This document shows positions 53,812 to 63,745 of a DNA stretch of 64,000 nt, one piece after another. Under the pieces are notes generated by a model that was not told where the DNA came from, ran no database searches, and saw only the letters and a program-made list of their open reading frames with translations. Made by a program: the position numbers and the translations under genes. Source of the DNA: Fulvivirga sp. M361 (GTDB lineage: Bacteria > Bacteroidota > Bacteroidia > Cytophagales > Cyclobacteriaceae); NCBI RefSeq assembly GCF_007097395.1, contig NZ_VKDC01000022.1:1-64000 (forward strand), written 5' to 3'. Numbering within the stretch: the first letter of the stretch is position 1; each line of letters starts with the position of its first letter.

Positions 53812-55911
53812 ATGCAGCAACCATCATTGATATTTGAACACTCTCCGCTTTTCTTGCTACTCGCCATTCTTGCCGGTTTAGGGTATGCCTTATTGCTCTA
53901 TAAAAAAACAGGCCCCTGGGGAGTTAGCTGGAACAAAGTGCTTTTTGCATTGCGATGGCTGACAGTATCATGTATAGCAATTCTCCTAATATCTCCAATT
54001 TTGAAACAGATACAAAACGAGATTGAACCGGCTACTTTCATTATCGCAGTGGACAATTCCAGTTCTATGACAGAGGCCATGGATAGCGCCAAATGGGAGC
54101 AGCTATCGGATGAGTTGAGGGCCCGGGCTGACCAATTGCGTGAGCGTGATTTTGCTGTAGAATATCGTTCTATTTCCAATAAAAGGATACCAGACCCGGC
54201 TGAGATAACTTTTCAAGAGCAGAGTACGGATCTGAACCAGCTAATGAGAGGGATCCAGATGGATTATGAAGGTCGTAATCTTGGGGGTGTTTTGCTACTT
54301 TCTGATGGAATACATAACAATGGCCGATTGCCTACCTACGCTGATTTTGGTCAAAAGATCTACTCTCTTGGCATCGGAGATACCGTGCCCAAGTCGGACA
54401 TCATTTTAAAATCACTGAAATACAATAAAATATCTTATCAGGGTAATAAGTTCCCATTGGTAGTTCAAGTTCTCCAAAAAGGTTTCACGGGTCAGCAAGT
54501 AACAGTATCAGTTCAAAAAGGAGCTAAGGTAATGGCATCTAAATCCGTCAAGCTTACCGGCGAGGATCAACTGAATGAAATCAGCTTTTATGTAGAAGCA
54601 GCACAAAAGGGTTATCAATCATTTACAGTTGTGGTGAGTTCTAAATCTAATGAGTTCAACTTTGAGAACAATGAGAAAAAAGCTTACGTCGAGGTGATTG
54701 AAGGCAGAGAAAAGATAGCTCTGGTAGCCGCAGCACCGCACCCGGATGTGAAAGCGATCCGCTCCGCTATTGAGAGCAATGAAAACTACTCTTTTGAGCA
54801 ATATATCCTTTCCATACCCGGTGATGTAGAGAAGTTGTCTGCTAATAAGGCCAGGTTTGATCTGGTTATTTTACATCAGATCCCTGGAAGGAACAGGAGA
54901 GCATCGGCATTTGTACAGCGGTTTAAAGAGACCAAAACGCCGTTGCTGTGGACCTATGGTGGTTTGACCGATATGAGTCAGTTCAACAGGTCCAATGGCC
55001 TGCTTAATATTAAGGTGATCCCCAGTGAGTACGATGAAGTCACTGCTGCATTCAACCCTGCGTTTGGAAGCTTTTCACTGACTCAGGATCTACAGGAAGC
55101 TTTTGATGACTTCCCTCCGCTTGTCGTACCCTTTGGCAGGATATCTTTGGATCAGGAAGTTAATGTTATGCTTTACCAACGGGTAGGTACTTTAACCACA
55201 AACAAACCTCTCGTGGCCATATCGGACCGTAATGGTGAGCGGTCCGGTGTAGTGCTGGGTAGTGGGCTCTGGCGGTGGAAGCTTACAGACTATGCTCGAC
55301 AAGGGAATAATAAATATTTTAATGAGTTGATAAGCAAGTTGGTTCAGTTCTTGTCTTCCAAAGAGGATAAGCGCAAATTCAAGGCTTACCCTGTGAAAAA
55401 TGAGTTTCGTACCAGTGAACCGGTCATTTTTGAATCCGAAACCTACAACGATCTTTACGAACGGATATATGGAAACAGGATTGACCTTATTTTGACGGAT
55501 GAGCAGGGCAAGTCAACTAATTACACCTACGTACCTGCGGAAGGCAACACACAATATGCTATAAACGGACTTGGTGAAGGCGTTTATAGTTATTCAGCTA
55601 CTACTTCCAGCAATGGTGAGAAAACCACGGTAAAGGGGGAGTTTCTTGTGGAAGAAGTACAGTTAGAGGACCTTAATCTCACGGCAGATTATAATTTACT
55701 AAGAAAGCTGTCAAAAAAGTCAGGAGGTGATTTTTTTAGCGTAGATGAAATGGACCGGTTAACCGTCCGTATGGCCGAAGAAAAAGGCCAGGGAGTGATT
55801 CATAGCGATGAAAAATACCTTCCTTTTATCAACCTTAAATGGATATTTTTCCTTTTGCTGGCATTGATCTCTTCAGAATGGTTCATCCGAAAATATAATG
55901 GTTCATATTAA
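53812..55911 (+). CDS. VWA-domain membrane protein
   Basis: A 699-residue membrane protein. Two helices near the N-terminus (about 13-30 and 42-62) precede a von Willebrand A-like domain with the metal-site motif DNSSSMTEAMD (about 77) and LLLSDGIHNNG (about 160). The middle (about 190-300) looks like a beta-sandwich, followed by a glutamine-amidotransferase-like stretch, and one helix closes the chain (about 672-690). Bacteroidota commonly encode such proteins of unknown role, related in layout to Bat/aerotolerance-type proteins. It is divergent from the AraC gene and 77 bases ahead of the TPR lipoprotein gene. Confidence 0.8.
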   Translation: MQQPSLIFEHSPLFLLLAILAGLGYALLLYKKTGPWGVSWNKVLFALRWLTVSCIAILLISPILKQIQNEIEPATFIIAVDNSSSMTEAMDSAKWEQLSDELRARADQLRERDFAVEYRSISNKRIPDPAEITFQEQSTDLNQLMRGIQMDYEGRNLGGVLLLSDGIHNNGRLPTYADFGQKIYSLGIGDTVPKSDIILKSLKYNKISYQGNKFPLVVQVLQKGFTGQQVTVSVQKGAKVMASKSVKLTGEDQLNEISFYVEAAQKGYQSFTVVVSSKSNEFNFENNEKKAYVEVIEGREKIALVAAAPHPDVKAIRSAIESNENYSFEQYILSIPGDVEKLSANKARFDLVILHQIPGRNRRASAFVQRFKETKTPLLWTYGGLTDMSQFNRSNGLLNIKVIPSEYDEVTAAFNPAFGSFSLTQDLQEAFDDFPPLVVPFGRISLDQEVNVMLYQRVGTLTTNKPLVAISDRNGERSGVVLGSGLWRWKLTDYARQGNNKYFNELISKLVQFLSSKEDKRKFKAYPVKNEFRTSEPVIFESETYNDLYERIYGNRIDLILTDEQGKSTNYTYVPAEGNTQYAINGLGEGVYSYSATTSSNGEKTTVKGEFLVEEVQLEDLNLTADYNLLRKLSKKSGGDFFSVDEMDRLTVRMAEEKGQGVIHSDEKYLPFINLKWIFFLLLALISSEWFIRKYNGSY

Positions 55912-55988
55912 TTAAACGGTAATTGCTGTCCTATCCAAATAACTGGGAACCTTTTGGGTGAGCAATCGTTATAACTAATTTTATAGTT

Positions 55989-56786
55989 ATGATGGATCGC
56001 CTATTAATCTTAACATTTTTTCTATTGATGTTTTGTTCTTGCTCCACCCACTTAGGGCAAGGGGAGACCTATTTTGAAGAAGGTGATTATGAAAAGGCAG
56101 AATACCATTTTACAGAGGCGCTAAAAATGGACGCCAATAACTGGAAGATCATTTATAATCTGGCGAGGTGTAAGGAAGAGTTAGGAAAATACGAAGAGGC
56201 TGTTGCCTTATATACCCGTAGTATGGATTGGAAAGTAACGGTAGCTTCACATATAGGGCGGGCCAGGTGCTTTGAGAAACAAGATTATACGGAGGGCGCC
56301 ATTATGGATTATAACAGCGCATTAAAGATCAACCGGACAGATAACTTCGAGGCCTATTATGGAAGAGGGAGGTGTTATATTAAAGAGTTTAAATACCACA
56401 AAGCTTACATTGACATGGATCGGGCCATAAAAATAAGACCTGATTATGTTAATGCCTACTATCACCGCTCCATAGCAAGGTCTCAACTAAGAAATAACTA
56501 TGGTGCGTTAAAGGATATGGATTATGTATTGAAACATAAAAAAGACTTTGGCCAGGCATATTTTAACCGTGGTATTATCCTTCAGCGTATGGGTAAATAC
56601 CAAAAAGCTAAAGCTGATTTCAATAAAGCAATTGATCTGAAACTCAGGTCGAGCGATGTTTTTATAAGAAGGGGACTCTGTTATTATGAACTGGGAGACC
56701 GGGTTAAAGCCTGTAAAGATTTTTCTTATGCCACCAGGTATAATGAAGATCATGCCAAGAGAGTGATCCGTAAATACTGCGATTAG
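55989..56786 (+). CDS. TPR-repeat lipoprotein
   Basis: A 265-residue exported lipoprotein (lipobox LMFC near residue 16). Six or seven tetratricopeptide repeats fill the rest, such as GETYFEEGDYEKAEYHFTEAL, AYYHRSIARSQLRNNYGALKD and AYFNRGIILQRMGKYQKAKADF. TPRs mediate protein-protein contact, so a scaffold role at the envelope is likely. Two ATG codons stand at the start; either gives a lipoprotein signal. It follows the VWA gene in the same direction and may be co-transcribed. Confidence 0.88.
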   Translation: MMDRLLILTFFLLMFCSCSTHLGQGETYFEEGDYEKAEYHFTEALKMDANNWKIIYNLARCKEELGKYEEAVALYTRSMDWKVTVASHIGRARCFEKQDYTEGAIMDYNSALKINRTDNFEAYYGRGRCYIKEFKYHKAYIDMDRAIKIRPDYVNAYYHRSIARSQLRNNYGALKDMDYVLKHKKDFGQAYFNRGIILQRMGKYQKAKADFNKAIDLKLRSSDVFIRRGLCYYELGDRVKACKDFSYATRYNEDHAKRVIRKYCD

Positions 56787-56808
56787 TACCTGCTAACCGG
56801 CCATAAAA

Positions 56809-56830
56809 AAAGCGGCCCATGGGCCGCTTT
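56809..56830. terminator. Bidirectional terminator between TPR and clpC genes
   Basis: Perfect 22-base palindrome with half AAAGCGGCCCA, between two convergent genes. Seven T residues follow on the minus strand (A run at 56805-56811), making it a good clpC terminator; on the plus strand the T run is only three bases. Confidence 0.85.
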
Positions 56831-56860
56831 CTCCTTTATATTGCTATTTCATTTCAGGGG

Positions 56861-59416
56861 TTATTCTCCTCTCTCTTTACTTTCCTTTTTTGTTTGTTTC
56901 CCCTGGGCTTTGGTCTTAATCTTAAGGTGCTCACTCTTACCATCATAATCAGCCAGAATGGTAGTCCCTTCTGCCATTTCACCCTTGAGGATCTCTTCCG
57001 CTACAGGATCTTCCAGGTATTTCTGGATAGCTCTGTTCAGCGGCCTCGCTCCGTATTGTGGATCATAGCCCTTTTCTGATAAGAAGTCTTTGGCCTTTTC
57101 TGTAAGTTCTACATTAAAGCCTAAGGCATTAATTCTTTCAAACAGTTTGCCAAGGGTAATATCAATGATCTTATGTATGTCTTCTCTTTGTAGCGAATTA
57201 AAGACAATAACATCATCCAGTCTGTTTAGGAATTCAGGGCTGAAAGCTTTTTTCAAAGCGCTCTGAATGGTAGACTTCATTATTTCGTCCTCATTATTTT
57301 GCTTGGATTGTGTGGAGAACCCTATACCTGCTCCAAAGTCTTTCAGATCCCTGACCCCGATGTTAGAAGTCATAATAATGATTGTATTCCTGAAATCTAC
57401 TCTTCTTCCCAGACCATCAGTAAGAATACCATCGTCGAGAACCTGGAGTAATAGATTAAATACATCCGGATGTGCTTTTTCTATTTCGTCCAATAGCACG
57501 ACGCTGTAAGGCTTACGCCTGACTTTTTCTGTTAGCTGGCCACCTTCTTCATATCCCACATAGCCCGGAGGCGCTCCCACCAAACGTGATACGGAGAATT
57601 TCTCCATGTATTCACTCATGTCAATCCTGACAAGCGAATCTTCCTTATCAAAAAGGTAAGCAGAAAGCATTTTAGCCATCTCTGTTTTACCCACACCCGT
57701 AGGTCCAAGGAAGATGAATGAACCAATCGGCTTTTTAGGGTCTTTAAGCCCAACTCTTGTTCGCTGGATTGCCTTTGTCAATTTTACAATAGCTTCATCC
57801 TGCCCTATAACCTTGGTGCTCAGCTCTTCTTTCATACCGAGCAATTTATTACTTTCTTTTTGTGCTATACGCTTGGTAGGTATGCCAGTCATCATAGCGA
57901 TAACATCTGCTACGTTGTCTTCTTCTACCGCATATCGCTTACTTTTTGTTTCTTCTTCCCAGTTTACTTTGGCTGCTTCAAGTTGTTCAAGTAGCTTCTT
58001 TTCCTTGTCTCTTAACTGGGCAGCTTCTTCGTATTTCTGACTTTTTACTACCAGATTTTTTTCTTCCTTAATATCTTCAATAGCAGCCTCTAGCTTCACA
58101 ATCTCATCCGGGACATGGATATTATTAATATGTACCCGAGCCCCAGCCTCATCCAGTACGTCTATGGCCTTATCTGGTAAGAATCGATCGCTGATATACC
58201 TGTCGGAAAGCTTTACACAAGCTTCAATGGCTTCTTTCGTATAATTTACATGGTGATGCTCCTCGTATTTCTCTTTGATGTTATCGAGTATCTGTATGGT
58301 TTCTTCAGGTGTGGTAGCATCTACCATTACCATTTGGAACCTTCTGGCGAGTGCTCCGTCCTTTTCGATGTATTGACGGTATTCATCTAAGGTAGTAGCA
58401 CCGATGCATTGTATTTCACCTCGCGCTAAGGCGGGTTTGAACATATTCGAAGCATCAAGAGAACCTGATGCCCCTCCTGCGCCTACTATAGTATGTAATT
58501 CGTCGATAAACAGAATCACTTCCGGTGATTTTTCAAGCTCATTCATGACCGCTTTCATGCGCTCTTCAAACTGGCCGCGGTATTTGGTACCAGCTACAAG
58601 AGAAGCCAGATCCAACGTTACTACTCGCTTACCAAAAAGTACACGCGACACTTTTTTCTGAACGATCCGAAGTGCGAGACCTTCAGCTATGGCCGTTTTA
58701 CCTACACCGGGTTCTCCTATCAAAATAGGATTATTCTTCTTTCTTCTACTCAATATTTGAGCTACGCGCTCTATTTCTTTTTCTCTTCCAACAATAGGGT
58801 CAAGACGATTGTCTTCTGCCATTTTAGTCAGATCTCTTCCAAAATTGTCCAGAACAGGCGTCCTTGACTTTTCAGATCCCTTCTTTTCCTTTCCACCTCC
58901 GGAGCCTGAACCACCACTACCAAAGATCTTGGAGGAATCTTCATCCGGGTCATCCGTATCTGATGATGACATTGGATGCTCTGTTTGATATTCCAACAAT
59001 TCCTTTACCACATCATAATTAACGTCAAATTTTTCCAATATCTGAGTGGCTATATTGTCTTCATCTCTCAGTATGGAAAGTAGCAGATGTTCGGTACCTA
59101 TTAGTTGGCTTTTGAATATTTTGGCTTCTAAGTAAGTTATTTTCAGCACTTTCTCTGATTGCCGGGTGAGTGGTATATTCGCCAGGTTTTTCACATCATG
59201 AGAGGCTGTTCCTTTCGAAACTTTCTCTACAGCGCCTCTGAGCTCTTCCAGGGCAATGCCCAGTTTTTTTAATAAACTCACGGCTACTCCTTCCCCCTCT
59301 CTGATCATACCGAGTAACAGATGTTCTGTACCTATATAATCATGCCCCAATCTTAGCGCTTCTTCTCTACTCAGGGAAATTACTTCTTTTACTCTATTTG
59401 AAAATTTTGCTTCCAT
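56861..59416 (-). CDS. clpC: Clp protease ATP-binding subunit ClpC
   Basis: AAA+ unfoldase that feeds proteins to ClpP. Domain order in 851 residues: two N-terminal Clp repeats (about 1-150, [29 protein letters not shown]), a glycine/serine-rich linker, AAA1 with [13 protein letters not shown] (about 219), a middle coiled region holding a UVR motif ([14 protein letters not shown]), AAA2 with [12 protein letters not shown] (about 565), and a C-terminal D2-small domain. The UVR motif identifies ClpC over ClpB/ClpA. No ctsR or mcsAB genes are adjacent, as usual outside Firmicutes. Confidence 0.95.
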   Translation of the reverse strand: MEAKFSNRVKEVISLSREEALRLGHDYIGTEHLLLGMIREGEGVAVSLLKKLGIALEELRGAVEKVSKGTASHDVKNLANIPLTRQSEKVLKITYLEAKIFKSQLIGTEHLLLSILRDEDNIATQILEKFDVNYDVVKELLEYQTEHPMSSSDTDDPDEDSSKIFGSGGSGSGGGKEKKGSEKSRTPVLDNFGRDLTKMAEDNRLDPIVGREKEIERVAQILSRRKKNNPILIGEPGVGKTAIAEGLALRIVQKKVSRVLFGKRVVTLDLASLVAGTKYRGQFEERMKAVMNELEKSPEVILFIDELHTIVGAGGASGSLDASNMFKPALARGEIQCIGATTLDEYRQYIEKDGALARRFQMVMVDATTPEETIQILDNIKEKYEEHHHVNYTKEAIEACVKLSDRYISDRFLPDKAIDVLDEAGARVHINNIHVPDEIVKLEAAIEDIKEEKNLVVKSQKYEEAAQLRDKEKKLLEQLEAAKVNWEEETKSKRYAVEEDNVADVIAMMTGIPTKRIAQKESNKLLGMKEELSTKVIGQDEAIVKLTKAIQRTRVGLKDPKKPIGSFIFLGPTGVGKTEMAKMLSAYLFDKEDSLVRIDMSEYMEKFSVSRLVGAPPGYVGYEEGGQLTEKVRRKPYSVVLLDEIEKAHPDVFNLLLQVLDDGILTDGLGRRVDFRNTIIIMTSNIGVRDLKDFGAGIGFSTQSKQNNEDEIMKSTIQSALKKAFSPEFLNRLDDVIVFNSLQREDIHKIIDITLGKLFERINALGFNVELTEKAKDFLSEKGYDPQYGARPLNRAIQKYLEDPVAEEILKGEMAEGTTILADYDGKSEHLKIKTKAQGKQTKKESKERGE

Positions 59417-59529
59417 ATTTAAGCAATTGTACGTGACTATTGTAAATCTAATGATTTCTTAAAAAGAATTACCATGATTGATGACGGTAATTGCCATTCT
59501 TTACAAAACGAAAAAACCTCTTCAAATGT

Positions 59530-60174
59530 TCATAATGCCAACGTCGAATTGCTGACAATAGTGTTAGAATTAGGTCCTTCACACAGTAATAAATCCAAGA
59601 TGCTTAAAGCCGGTACAAAGTCTTTGCCAAAAAGTTGTGGGTAGGGTGAAGGTTGATAAAAAGTCCTGTTGGCAAAAGCTGTTTTTGGATGGATTAAAGA
59701 TCGAAAGTCACTCCAGGAGCTGTCTGGGCACTTTTCATATTTTTCTGTGAACACTACTTTTTTTTTCAGACCAAGGAGATCAAGACATAATGTCAGTAGC
59801 TTGAAATTAAGATCTACCAGGTACTTTTCTCTTGTATGAAAAGCTTTTTCGAAATAATCTATATAAAATTCATAAAAAGGGGCTTTCCCATAAGCGGATT
59901 GAATGGCACGCCAGTGGTTGTTTAACCATTTTTGATCATGATCTATCTGTAAGTCCTTCATAATCACCTTGCGGCGTCCTCCCAGTACAGGTACGTACAG
60001 TGGTAAAATACCGTTTGCTCCAAGTATGTAACAACGGTTGCGGAAAGTTTGCTTGACGAAGTACTCATTCACTTCCAGGATGATGCAGTCAAACTGACGT
60101 ATATTTACGATGTATTCGATTCCTGGCAGATAATGCAGGTCGATCAGAAGCGTATCCGATTCAGATGACTTCAT
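59530..60174 (-). CDS. WbqC-family protein
   Basis: A 214-residue cytoplasmic protein of the WbqC family, named from O-antigen loci. Seen: LPGIEYIVNIRQFDCIILE, the QTFRNRCYILGANGILPLYVPV segment, and SAYGKAPFYEFYIDYFE, all typical. The biochemical role is not settled; a link to sugar or lipid modification of the envelope is assumed by context in other species. Its start overlaps the end of the YrdC-type gene by 14 bases, so the two form an operon. Confidence 0.82.
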   Translation of the reverse strand: MKSSESDTLLIDLHYLPGIEYIVNIRQFDCIILEVNEYFVKQTFRNRCYILGANGILPLYVPVLGGRRKVIMKDLQIDHDQKWLNNHWRAIQSAYGKAPFYEFYIDYFEKAFHTREKYLVDLNFKLLTLCLDLLGLKKKVVFTEKYEKCPDSSWSDFRSLIHPKTAFANRTFYQPSPYPQLFGKDFVPALSILDLLLCEGPNSNTIVSNSTLAL

Positions 60175-60790
60175 GAATATTGCCGAGTCCTTCCCTGATT
60201 AGGTTAAATTCTGTGTCAGTATATTCTACCACCGTGGAAGGTATGTTGCCACCATAACCACCATCTATTACCGCATCCACCAGGTTTTTATATTCATCGT
60301 AAATAACTTCAGGATCGGTGGTATATTCAAGTATTTCATCTTCTGCCTTGATGGAAGTGGTCACAATGGGGTGGCCCAGCACTTCCACGATCATTTTTGG
60401 AATGTTATTGTCCGGTATCCTGACCCCAACGGTTTTTTTATTGGTATCCAACAATTTTGATACTTTGCTGCTGGACTCGAGAATAAAAGTGAATGGTCCG
60501 GGAAATGCTTTTTTCATTACTCTGAAGGTGGCGTTGTCAATACGTCTGACGTATTCGGCTATTTGGCTGATGTCTTCACAGAGAAAGGATAAATTGAAAT
60601 TCTTGGGTTTGATCCCTTTGATCCTGCATACTTTGTCTATTGCTTTTTTATTAAAAAGATCGCAACCTAAGCCATAGATCGTATCCGTCGGGTAGATGAT
60701 CACTCCACCGCGGCTTAATAACTGAACAATATGCTCGATTTTGATTTTTTGTGGGTTTTCTTCGTAAAGCTTGATGAATTCTGCAGGCAT
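60161..60790 (-). CDS. YrdC/Sua5-type L-threonylcarbamoyladenylate synthase
   Basis: Predicted to make threonylcarbamoyl-AMP for t6A37 tRNA modification, or to be a YciO-type relative. The YrdC core is present: GGVIIYPTDTIYGLGCD, KKAIDKVCRIKGIKPKNFNLSFLCED, the VGVRIPDN segment and HPIVTTSI. The C-terminal Sua5 domain is absent, giving about 210 residues, like TsaC/YciO. I start at ATG 60790, since the sequence from there (PAEFIKLYEENP) matches the family; ATG at 60817 would add nine residues. Separating TsaC from YciO by eye is not safe. Confidence 0.82.
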   Translation of the reverse strand: MPAEFIKLYEENPQKIKIEHIVQLLSRGGVIIYPTDTIYGLGCDLFNKKAIDKVCRIKGIKPKNFNLSFLCEDISQIAEYVRRIDNATFRVMKKAFPGPFTFILESSSKVSKLLDTNKKTVGVRIPDNNIPKMIVEVLGHPIVTTSIKAEDEILEYTTDPEVIYDEYKNLVDAVIDGGYGGNIPSTVVEYTDTEFNLIREGLGNIHEVI

Positions 60791-60915
60791 TGCTGCAAAG
60801 CTATTTAAAAAAGCCATTGCCTTAGCCTATTCAGCTTTAATTATGTTATGGACTAAGTCAGATACCCGCTTTTATTGGTTAATGTTTAACTTTGCTATTT
60901 ATATTGAATGAAGGG

Positions 60916-61965
60916 ATGAGAAATCGAAAACTGCTGATTATTTTTTTGCTGGTTTCTACCATGCTAATGTCTTCTTTTGCTTTCTATGGCTATCAAATGT
61001 TGTATTCTCCTAATTTACAGGTGGAAAAAGAAGATCGACTATTGAAAATCGATAAAAATGAAACTTTTAAATCACTCCAGGATAAGCTCTATGACGGATA
61101 TTACGTCCAGGATTTAGTGGCTTTTAGCTTTCTGGCCAGGTTGATGGAGTATGACAAAGCCGTTAAACCTGGCAAATACGTGATCAAAAAAGACATGACT
61201 AATCTGGAAGCGATACGTCTGCTTAGATTAGGACAGCAACGCACTGTCAATGTCACATTTACACATGTCAGGCTAAAACAAGACCTGGCGGAGAAGGTGA
61301 CGGCTAACCTCGATATGACCAAAGCTGAATTTGACAGTGCCTTAGTAGAATTCATTGTTAACAATGACTATGGATTTAATGATTACAATATCATCAGCAT
61401 GTTCATACCTAATACCTATGAGGTTTATGCAGATATATCCGCTCCGGGGTTACTTGACAGATTATATTCAGAGTATAAGAAGTTTTGGAATGATGACCGC
61501 CAAGCCAAAGCAGAGAGCATCGGACTTTCTCTGTTAGAGGTTTCCGTTTTGGCCTCCATTGTCCAGGCAGAGAGTGTCAAAGCAGATGAGAGTAAACGTA
61601 TAGCCGGGTTGTATATGAACCGTTTGAAGAAAGGTATCGCACTACAGGCTGATCCTACGTTAGTATTTGCCTCCGGGGATTTCGCTTTGAAACGTGTGTT
61701 GAATAAACATAAAGAGATCAGGTCACCTTATAACACTTATATGAACAGAGGGCTGCCTCCCGGGCCAATTAATATGCCTGCCATTCGATCTATTGATGCC
61801 GTTTTGAACTACGAGGACCATAAGTATTTATACATGTGTGCAAAAGAAGATTTTTCCGGCTACCATAACTTCGCTGAAAATCTCAGGGACCATACCAATA
61901 ATGCCAGACGATATCAACGGCAACTGTCCATTGAACAACGAAAGGCAAGAGCGAATAGCAAATAA
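60916..61965 (+). CDS. mltG: Endolytic murein transglycosylase MltG
   Basis: Inner-membrane lytic transglycosylase that cuts nascent peptidoglycan strands. One N-terminal helix (about 6-28), a LysM-like region (about 40-110), and the YceG domain with LASIVQAES (catalytic Glu about 218) and ADPTLVFASGDF. About 349 residues, as in the family. I start at ATG 60916; TTG at 60892 would add eight unconvincing residues. The stop shares a base with the thioesterase start (TAATG), so the genes are coupled. Confidence 0.93.
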   Translation: MRNRKLLIIFLLVSTMLMSSFAFYGYQMLYSPNLQVEKEDRLLKIDKNETFKSLQDKLYDGYYVQDLVAFSFLARLMEYDKAVKPGKYVIKKDMTNLEAIRLLRLGQQRTVNVTFTHVRLKQDLAEKVTANLDMTKAEFDSALVEFIVNNDYGFNDYNIISMFIPNTYEVYADISAPGLLDRLYSEYKKFWNDDRQAKAESIGLSLLEVSVLASIVQAESVKADESKRIAGLYMNRLKKGIALQADPTLVFASGDFALKRVLNKHKEIRSPYNTYMNRGLPPGPINMPAIRSIDAVLNYEDHKYLYMCAKEDFSGYHNFAENLRDHTNNARRYQRQLSIEQRKARANSK

Positions 61966-62375
61966 TGTATCAGCACGAAGTTAAAATACGAGTAAGGTAT
62001 GCCGATACAGACCAGATGGGATATGTCTATTATGGGAATTATGCTACCTACTATGAGGTGGCCCGTGTGGAGAGCCTGAGGTCCTTAGGACTTACTTATA
62101 AGCAACTGGAAGAAGGTGGGGTGATGATGCCCGTATTGGAGAATACATCCAAATTCATAGCCCCGGGGCGATATGATGAACTGTTAACTGTCAGGGTCAC
62201 TATCAAAGAAATGCCAGGAGTCCGTATTACTTTTCACTATGAAATATATGATGAATCCGATAAGCTGATACACGAAGGGCATACGTTATTGGTGTTTGTA
62301 AAAATGGATACCGGACGCCCCTGCAGAATGCCGGAAAAGATGACCCAGCTTTTAGAACCCTTTTTTGAGAAATGA
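61965..62375 (+). CDS. Acyl-CoA thioesterase (4HBT, YbgC-like)
   Basis: Hot-dog fold thioesterase of 136 residues. The 4-hydroxybenzoyl-CoA thioesterase motif YADTDQMGYVYYGNYATYYEVAR (split here by family pattern) carries the catalytic Asp (about 17). VRYADTDQMG and the closing KMTQLLEPFF fit YbgC-type proteins, which hydrolyse acyl-CoAs. Flanked by mltG and a YihY gene with 1- and 4-base overlaps, so all three are one operon, suggesting an envelope-lipid role; that is inferred. Confidence 0.9.
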   Translation: MYQHEVKIRVRYADTDQMGYVYYGNYATYYEVARVESLRSLGLTYKQLEEGGVMMPVLENTSKFIAPGRYDELLTVRVTIKEMPGVRITFHYEIYDESDKLIHEGHTLLVFVKMDTGRPCRMPEKMTQLLEPFFEK

Positions 62376-63310
62376 AGAAGCGGATACAGAACTATATTCT
62401 CAAAACAGAGGTGTACAAGAGCCTTGTGGTAGTGTTGAAAAGCATAAAGTTTACCAGGTACGAAGGACTGAGCCTTTATGAGATCATAGGTGTATTTATA
62501 GAGAAGATCACCCGTGACTCCATTATTGAAAGAGCGGAGGCAGTAGCCTACAATTTCACCCTGGCTATATTCCCGGCTATTATTTTCCTTTTTACCCTTA
62601 CGCCGTACATCCATGAATTTATTCCCGATGTAAGCCGAACCACCATCCTGGAATTTATAGGAGAGTTTATGCCGGAAAACATGTACGAGGTAACGAGTAC
62701 TACTATTGAAGATATTGTAGGTAATCAACGCGGAGGACTCCTGACATTTGGCGCTGTTTTTTCCCTTTTTTTAGCCACTAACGGCATGCTCTCACTTATG
62801 AAAGCTTTCAATGCCTGTTACAAGACCATGGACAAACGGGGCTTTATAAAAACCAGGCTGGTGGCCACGGGGCTGACTTTTATGTTAGCGCTGGTCTTGA
62901 TCCTGGCTATTATCCTGCTGGTGATCGGTAACTTTCTTATCGACTTCATTAACCAGATCGAATGGTTGGATATAGAGGATTTTCTTATTTACCTTTTTTT
63001 GGTACTACGTTTTCTGGTCATTTTTATCGTTTTCTTTCTGGCCATATCCTTTATCTATTATTTCGGTCCGGCGGTACATTATAACTGGCGCTTTTTCTCC
63101 ATAGGTTCGTTGATCTCTACGATCCTATGCCTGGCGGTTTCCTATGGTTTTTCTTACTATGTGGCCAATTTTGCCACCTACAATAAGCTTTATGGATCTA
63201 TCGGGGTATTGATCGCACTCATGATCTGGCAATTCATCCTTACCATTGTACTTTTGGTAGGCTATGAAATTAATGCCAGTATTCACCAGGCCTACCGTAT
63301 CAAAGCCTGA
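62372..63310 (+). CDS. YihY/BrkB-family inner-membrane protein
   Basis: Multi-pass membrane protein of 312 residues with about six helices. Family signature: [28 protein letters not shown] (split by pattern), [30 protein letters not shown] and [24 protein letters not shown] at the end. The name RNase BN was assigned to this family by mistake; its activity is not known, though an envelope or lipid-transport role has been discussed. It overlaps the thioesterase gene by 4 bases (ATGA). Confidence 0.93.
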   Translation: MKKRIQNYILKTEVYKSLVVVLKSIKFTRYEGLSLYEIIGVFIEKITRDSIIERAEAVAYNFTLAIFPAIIFLFTLTPYIHEFIPDVSRTTILEFIGEFMPENMYEVTSTTIEDIVGNQRGGLLTFGAVFSLFLATNGMLSLMKAFNACYKTMDKRGFIKTRLVATGLTFMLALVLILAIILLVIGNFLIDFINQIEWLDIEDFLIYLFLVLRFLVIFIVFFLAISFIYYFGPAVHYNWRFFSIGSLISTILCLAVSYGFSYYVANFATYNKLYGSIGVLIALMIWQFILTIVLLVGYEINASIHQAYRIKA

Positions 63311-63337
63311 GATGACAGCAAAAAAATCAACATTGCA

Positions 63338-63368
63338 CTTGCTGAAATTAAATTATACTTTAGATTTG
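63338..63368 (+). promoter_or_regulatory. Bacteroidota-type promoter of the tRNA gene
   Basis: CTTG (63338-63341), 19 bases, then TAGATTTG (63361-63368), 23 bases ahead of the tRNA 5' end. The -7 element matches TAnnTTTG exactly, and the spacing equals that of the rplS and accD promoters. Confidence 0.7.
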
Positions 63369-63391
63369 CAGACCAATTAGTGATCTGACCC

Positions 63392-63476
63392 AGAGGAGTG
63401 GCAGAGTGGTCGAATGCACTGGTCTTGAAAACCAGCGTACCGCGAGGTACCGGGGGTTCGAATCCCTCCTCCTCTG
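63392..63476 (+). tRNA. tRNA-Ser (anticodon UGA)
   Basis: An 85-base class II tRNA, without encoded CCA. Acceptor arms AGAGGAG (63392-63398) and CTCCTCT (63469-63475) pair fully, with discriminator G at 63476. Anticodon stem CTGGT/ACCAG encloses CTTGAAA, giving anticodon TGA (63426-63428), read UGA, for UCA codons. A long variable arm (GTACC-GCGA-GGTAC) and T arm GGGGGTTCGAATCCC are present, as expected for serine tRNA. Confidence 0.97.
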
Positions 63477-63492
63477 CTTGATTAAATTAAAG

Positions 63493-63524
63493 AGCCTGTA
63501 AACAATGATTTGCAGGCTTTTTTT
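63493..63524 (+). terminator. Terminator after tRNA-Ser
   Basis: Stem AGCCTGTAAA (63493-63502) and TTTGCAGGCT (63509-63518) with one T-G wobble, a six-base loop, then a run of seven T residues. Confidence 0.85.
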
Positions 63525-63745
63525 ACTTTTGGGAGTTTCCAAAGTGGCACACATTCAAAGAATATAGGGAATCCGATCAACCTTATGACTATTTCGTAGA
63601 GGCATGGGTGCTTCAATAAGAAAATTGATCTTTTCAATAAGCTCTATCTCTTCTTTTATCAGGCTGATTTTAAACCAGGTTGGCTACTTTTTGATCATAA
63701 TAAATATTCGGAAAAAATTCAGGACCTGAAGTAATGGTCAGGTCT
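63525..63745 (+). other. Possible gene remnant before the intron-like element
   Basis: About 220 bases without a start codon-led gene. One plus-strand frame at about 63627-63735 reads NKKIDLFNKLYLFFYQADFKPGW and ends IQDLK-stop (split here by family-neutral pattern). This looks like the C-terminal end of a protein gene whose start is lost. I do not recognise the family. Confidence 0.3.
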
